Shown: positions 59,144 to 64,000 of the stretch, one piece after another
Position numbering within the stretch: the first letter of the stretch is position 1
Layout of the letters: every line of letters starts with the position of its first letter
Source of the DNA: Hyaloscypha bicolor E
Taxonomy: Eukaryota > Ascomycota > Leotiomycetes > Helotiales > Hyaloscyphaceae
Direction of reading: 5' to 3'
Assembly: GCF_002865645.1 (NCBI RefSeq)
Contig: NW_020194659.1
Location: 376,688 to 440,687 of the forward strand
Length of the DNA stretch: 64,000 bases
Translations under genes and position numbers: made by a program
Notes under the pieces: generated by a model
What the model saw: the letters and a program-made list of their open reading frames with translations, nothing else
Told to the model about the DNA's origin: nothing
The model's database searches: none

Positions 59144-60771
59144 ATGTCGTCTCAAGCAGATGTTTCAACAATGAATCGTTCCATTCACGAAGTCACCCCA
59201 GTCGCACTCTCGCCAGCCAGCTCAGGGAGACTCCTGATCATTCCCTGCGATGGTACAGTGCACCTTTCCAAAAACACACTTCCTGGGCATATTTCTAATG
59301 TGTTCATAGGCACTTGGGCCGATCGATGCTCTTCCTCCAAAGGCACTGTCGTCCAAGAGCTAATGTATTTAATTGCCGACCAAGAGGGCCAGAGGAAAGT
59401 CATCTTTTACCTTGATGGACTCGGCACCAGATCCAGTTGGCTCGGCAAGATGCTTAGAGGCAAGTCCCCCCAACGAAACTCACACTCTCGCATTTCATTA
59501 ACGCCTCCAAGGTGCAACAGGACTCGGGCTTGCGCGCAATGTGATATCCGCTTACAGTAAGTTCATATTTCTTGCATCCCACATTACTGCTAATCTCTTC
59601 ACATAGACAATCTCGTCGATAATTATCGTGTGGGAGACAAGATTGTTCTTATCGGGTATTCTCGAGGTTTGTTCCCGCCTTTTCCTCTCCAAACACAGGC
59701 GTACTAATTTTTCCAGGTTCCTACACAGCCAGAGCTCTCGCCGGCCTCCTCGCACGAATCGGGATCCCACGTAATGTGAATCAGAAAAGCCTCAAGAAGC
59801 TTTACAAGATGTATTTCAAGCAAGAATTGAAGCAACCCGGAGTTGCAGAGCGAGTGATGAACGAGTATAATTGTAACTATCATTGACGAAAGTGTGAACA
59901 ATTTTGTAAACATAGCTAACATGATGCAAGGCCACCGAAATGTTCAGATAGAAGCCCTATGCTGCTTCGATACGGTGGGGGCTTTGGGGGTTCCCCTGTT
60001 CGGCCCCGCCCGCATCTTGCAGATCTTCCGTAGCAAACATCAATTTCATGACACGGATGTCACTCCAGGTAACTCCTTCCCATACATTTCGAACCAAACG
60101 CGAATGTGTAACAACGTTTGCTAACGTAATCCGAAACCCCAGAGGTCAAAGTCAATCTGCACGCATGTGCGACAAACGAAATCCGCGAACCGTTTGAACT
60201 AACACCCATGCATCTCCCCAACGGCAGCAATAACAAACTCCACCAGGTCTGGTTTCCAGGAACCCACGGAGACATCGGATGGGAAACCAAGACGGGACTC
60301 TCTGAGGCGCCTCTGGCATGGATGATCCAACAACTGCACACACTGGTCGGGATCCAATTCGACGCGTGCGCACTCCAGGCCCGCTTCCCAGCCTATGGCG
60401 CACAAGCCGGCAAAATCGCCGCCCCAGCCTGGCTGAAGAGTCAAACACACAAGCCTTCCCGCGCAGTCCTCCCATTTACGGGTCGCAAGGCTCGTGTTCC
60501 TGGTGCATATGATCGGCCGGGAATGGCGACGAATGAGCGCATTCATATTTCCGCTCGCCTGCGCAGTGGCAGCCTCCCGCTCGAGAAAGCCGTCCCTGGA
60601 TACCGAGTACACCTCGACTCGGATGGCACTTATTATTGGATAAGGAAGCCAACGTCGGGGTTTTGGAAGTTGGGGTCGACGCCTGCGTTGCCGTCTGCAA
60701 CCCAGACGAGGATTTACGAGGCAACACTTGGTGACCTTGAGGCAGCTCTTCTTGGGCTTACTTGCAGATGA
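59144..60771 (+). CDS. DUF2235 (alpha/beta hydrolase-like, Tle1-type) protein
   Basis: Six exons (59144-59459, 59512-59556, 59607-59666, 59717-59872, 59916-60068, 60143-60771) give 452 aa, all in phase. Family motifs are in order: RLLIIPCDGTVH, KVIFYLDGLGT, GLGLARNVISAY, VGDKIVLIGYSRGSYTARAL with nucleophile Ser139 in GYSRG, ALCCFDTVGALGVP, and HQVWFPGTHGDIGW with the likely acid Asp and catalytic His nearby. The fold is that of T6SS phospholipase-effector-like hydrolases; the fungal members' substrate is unknown. Intron 1 (59460-59511) is a GC-AG intron (gcaagt...aag), needed to keep the conserved frame. The ATG at 59144 is the first in frame after the palindrome-bearing promoter. Confidence 0.93.
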
Positions 60772-61249
60772 GGACCAAGATGGGCAAGAAGAAAGAATGA
60801 TGACTTTCCTTTGGTATACTATGTACTTAGCTAGGTGTTATCGGGCTGGGATATGATACCACAATGCGTTGACGAACTTATGAAGATCTAGTAAATTTAT
60901 ATTGTGATGAATCCATTTCAATCTGAATCAATCACCATTCCTAATTCTCAGAGTGCAGTCTAGCTTCAACTTACTATCAGACCGCAGCTGATGGGAGACC
61001 ACTTAAATAACGATCAATGAGGGGAGAGTCCAAGAGAATTACATGAAGCCGAGTAGTGGCTTCGAGGGGACGCGGCACGTGACGCAACCATCATGCCACA
61101 GGACGATTACCCTCTGTCACTTCTGCAAAAGTAGTTGCACTGATTCCGGTAAACCCTAATAAAATATGCAGGTAGATGTACCAGGGGCCGCATTAGCAAG
61201 TGCAAATGCAAATAGTAAAAGCCAGATTTTCTCTCTTTAAGAGAGTATA
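60772..61249. other. Intergenic, nothing recognised
   Basis: 3' flank of the DUF2235 gene; no ORF with protein features. Confidence 0.4.
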
Positions 61250-61485
61250 TTGCAATCTTGGGGGGTCCCGGCCCCCCCGAACCCCCCCAGATACAGAAGC
61301 GCGCAAGAGAGCGCATTCTTTTAATACCCTCAGAAGTAAGATAATAGTCTTTAATCTTAGGGGAAGACCCCCTAACCCTCCTTCCCTCCTAAGATGAGAA
61401 GAAAGTACGATAAGATAGGAATAGGCATTTAATCTTGGGGAGAGACCCCTCAAACCCCTTCCCCCTCCCCCTTAGTTTTCTTTAT
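61250..61485. repeat. Three C-rich degenerate repeat units
   Basis: The motif AATCTT(G/A)GGG followed by GACCCC-like and AACCCC-like C-rich tracts occurs at about 61253, 61355 and 61434. It looks like a decayed tandem or dispersed repeat of 80-100 bp. No terminal repeats or coding capacity seen. Confidence 0.4.
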
Positions 61486-62168
61486 GTTTTTAATTTATAA
61501 ATTACGTAATTGCGCCTTTTCGTAGTCACGTGAGTTTTTTGCCACACCAGCCCACTGCGTGTAACTAAAACTTTGCTTTGACAAGTCAAAATCTTACTTT
61601 TAATAAAGAAATAACCTAGAACAGTTTCCCCAAAGTATTGACGAGAAGTGCTGGGGCGACGAGTGCTAGTAGAGTGTGAAGCCGAGGAGTTCAGTTAAGC
61701 CATTTAAAGGATACTGTTAATCTTCATGAGTTGCTAATTTATTGAGCCATCAATTTTCACTTTTTGATAAGAGGTATAGCGGGAGGTTTTCGCGAGATTC
61801 TTGTGTAAAATTTATGCCTTAGTGACTGTTGACGGCGATGACTTATAAGCCACACTGACCAGTCTGTGACTAGCTAGACATTCTTGGGCGACTTCTTCGT
61901 CCATCTTATCGTAGTAAAGGCAAATGAGAGCTTTTTAGAGGTCACACCGTATCACTGCATTTCTCTATACCTGTTATCCCTTACCCGGTGCGCTATTATT
62001 TGGTGTAATACAATGTTGGTTGGTGGTCACTATAATAAATGGGGATTATGAGGCAACGAGGCGTGGACAAGACAGTGTAAAACACTTGATCAACCTCAAA
62101 GTCATACAACCTCACCCCAACCTTCAAACCCGCGTCCTCGAGCTCTCTTTATATTTATTATTTTGAAG
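61486..62168. other. Intergenic, nothing recognised
   Basis: No supported ORF or repeat. It probably contains the promoter of the following membrane-protein gene. Confidence 0.35.
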
Positions 62169-62179
62169 ATGGCAACGCA

Positions 62180-62714
62180 AGTAACTTCAACTATCCCCCT
62201 GTCCTGACTACAACTAGCCTCACTCTGCCAACCACTATCTTTACACCCCTAATTCTATGCCTATCTCAGCTCACAGCGACCATCGCGATATTAAATAATC
62301 AACCTACGCCCGATAACTACGACACGTATTTCTCGGCGGTATCCGCGGATCCGCCTTCGCCGTAAGCTCTTGCTACCCTCCATCCTGGGTTTCTGCACCT
62401 AAAGTCTTCTCCCTATATCCTATAATACGTCGGGAATTCATGTGAATGCTTTTGGCTCATTTCGTTGGCCGCAAACAGATTTCGTTTCGACACCAGCGAG
62501 CAGCAAGAATCCTTCCATATCTGGATCCACCAGTACTTCCATTTCCACCTCTTCAACACCGGCATCCACCCCACCGACGCCAAATCAAGTGACGGCGACT
62601 CCACCGCCGAAGGAGGGATCTCTTGCCACAGGAGGAAAAGTGGCAATCGTAGTTGCTGTCGCGGCTGCGAGTATGATCTTAGCTGCCCTCGCATCTTACG
62701 TCTTCCGCCGGTGA
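62180..62714 (+). CDS. Single-pass membrane protein, start and intron unresolved
   Basis: The C-terminal exon (from about 62442) reads FGSFRWPQTDFVSTPA, a Ser/Thr/Pro-rich stalk, and a hydrophobic span (GGKVAIVVAVAAASMILAAL) ending YVFRR. Upstream, 62180-62363 is open in one frame as NFNYPPVLTTTSLTLPTTIF, like the extracellular start of fungal wall-sensor or receptor-type proteins, and ends at gcc|gtaagc, a good donor. No start ATG in the right frame was found (ATG 62169 leads to a stop), so either a 5' exon is missing or the gene is decayed. Family not assigned. Confidence 0.35.
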
Positions 62715-62939
62715 CGTAAAGCAAGATAAAGGGCAAGACTTAAATGGAAGGCACGACTTCGAGATTTCCATAGCCAGAACTGAAGGATTCCCCTACGACA
62801 TTGAGGCAATGGCATACAGTAGATGGATATGACCCCGAGAACGGAATTGCAAGGTAATGACCGTTTTGTGCATGGGGTCAAAGGGCGAATAGCTCGGAAA
62901 TGCATTGCTAGGCAGTGTCCCGGAACATAGCATAATCGT

Positions 62940-64000
62940 TTACTCTGTTGACCCACCTAGGGCATGAATAATCTTCCTCCTCCTGTTCGTCCTCCGTCCC
63001 CCGTCCCCCGTCCCCTTATTTGTATACCCGCCCAACCAAACCTCCTCAGCATCCTCTCCCTCAAAGTGGCCCTCCATTATTTGCATACTCTTGGCCACTT
63101 TCGGGTCACTTCCTTGGTAGATGCGATCCATCCGTGAGGTCCATATTTCCTTGGATGGAATTCCAACAAGATAAGTCGAAGGAGGAAGACGGCGGTAGAA
63201 CACCACTTTCTCCGGAATAGATCCAAGACCTCCGTCGATATTAGATATCCAGGCATGGATATCGCAAGTGTGTAACTTCTCCAGGCTGTAGAAAATAGCG
63301 AAGGATAATTCGAAAATCGGATCGAATTCATCGTCCTCGTCAACGAATAGACCAGGACCGTTAATCTCGAGGTAAAGCTCTTGTAGCGATTGTGGTAGCA
63401 CTGTGATGAAGCCTAATATTTCCTGTTTTTGGCACAGTCAGAAAATGGGCATAGAAGAGAGATACATATACTTACAGGCTGGTAAGAAGGAAAATCGAGT
63501 TTCCCATGATTAGCATAAGGACCTGTCGACATATCCGCATCTCCAAGCCTCAAGAAATTGAGGCTCTTCCACGAAGCAAACAATTTCCCAATATCGGGAG
63601 AATAGTGTTCCTTGATATTTGTGATGGAGAGTCTCTCGATCTCACGAGTGGGACTAGCAAGTGGAGATGTAAGTTCCATTAGAAACTCGAGCCCGGTTAT
63701 CCCCTGTTCTCCTTCGCTAGTACAATTCGTTTCCACCAAACTCAGTTCTGTCAAGTATGGCAGCGCTGCGCAGACTTCAAGAACGAATGTTGCTGTCTCT
63801 CGAATCATTGTACCATCCTTCATGGGGAGGAAAACTTATTCCAGGGTCGCACTATACTGAGCAACAAGATTGAGAATTACGAAGTAAAGCCTCAAGCTCA
63901 CCTTGCTCATCGTCGTAGGCGTCCTTATATGTGAGGCCAAGATGTCGAAGTTTTGCGAGCGCTGGGGATTTAGGAGTTTCAATGTTCTCGTACTGCACCG
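62940..64000 (-). CDS. LRR/F-box-like protein, 5' end beyond the window
   Basis: Exons on the minus strand: 64000(>)-63902, 63834-63476 and 63422-62940. The joins keep phase: DDEQ joins VFLPMKDGTMIRE through a gtgagc...aag intron, and SYQP joins EILGFITVLPQ through gtaagt...cag. The protein has Leu-rich repeat-like segments (ALPYLTELSLVETN, REIERLSITNIKEH, SWKSLNFLRLGDADM, SLQELYLEINGPG). Such proteins in filamentous fungi usually start with an F-box, which would lie outside the window. The C-terminus is basic (TNRRRKIIHAL). Function is unknown; substrate-adaptor roles are typical of the class. Confidence 0.65.

Overview
This window is nuclear DNA from a filamentous ascomycete. Genes sit on both strands and carry short GT-AG introns (about 40-190 nt). 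The families are typical of Pezizomycotina: a HET-domain protein, a Clr5-TPR protein, a fungal TRP-type channel, an AA7 oxidase, a GH43 enzyme, a fused URA2 protein and a DUF2235 hydrolase-like protein. Repeats carry C-to-T/G-to-A decay that looks like repeat-induced point mutation (RIP). An expanded F-box-like family resembles ones I know from Leotiomycetes, so a helotialean fungus is my best guess, but this is inference only. No rRNA, tRNA or CRISPR feature was seen.

Layout. 1-9.5 kb: a secreted bicovalent-FAD oxidase (AA7/BBE type) followed by a secreted GH43 glycosidase, both fitting plant-polysaccharide breakdown; then a frameshifted relic of a fungal signalling-type N-terminal domain and a small membrane protein. 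9.8-10.2 kb: an AT-rich TA-flanked MITE. 11.3-18.6 kb: a complete six-exon URA2/pyrABCN gene (2252 aa by my splicing), the first two steps of pyrimidine synthesis. 19.3-31 kb: a transposon-rich tract with a hAT-type MITE, a full-length RIP-damaged Ty1/copia element that splits an F-box-like gene in two, and decayed repeats with a nested Fot1/pogo-like MITE. 31.3-34.5 kb: a broken secreted Cys-rich gene, an RNase H-like relic and a pogo-type MITE holding a 48-base C tract. 35.2-42.5 kb: the TRP-like channel and a Clr5-TPR protein ending in an 18-copy acidic repeat. 44-50 kb: a Ser-rich conserved protein and a histidine-rich hydrophilic 'allergen-like' protein. 51-52 kb: a dead tyrosinase. 52.8-60.8 kb: a HET protein and a Zn2Cys6/AT-hook protein on the minus strand, and a DUF2235 protein on the plus strand. 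The last two are divergent across 2.65 kb that holds nine copies of one heptamer. 62-64 kb: a single-pass membrane protein remnant and an LRR-like gene running off the end.

How the genes relate. The first two enzymes plausibly act on plant cell-wall sugars. URA2 and the channel are housekeeping genes. The HET / Zn2Cys6 / DUF2235 group is the best candidate for a co-regulated accessory unit because of the motif cluster in the divergent intergenic region. The 19-34 kb region is mainly a record of transposition and of decay of inserted or duplicated sequence. Exon joins were worked out by hand from splice signals and frame continuity and have no transcript support.
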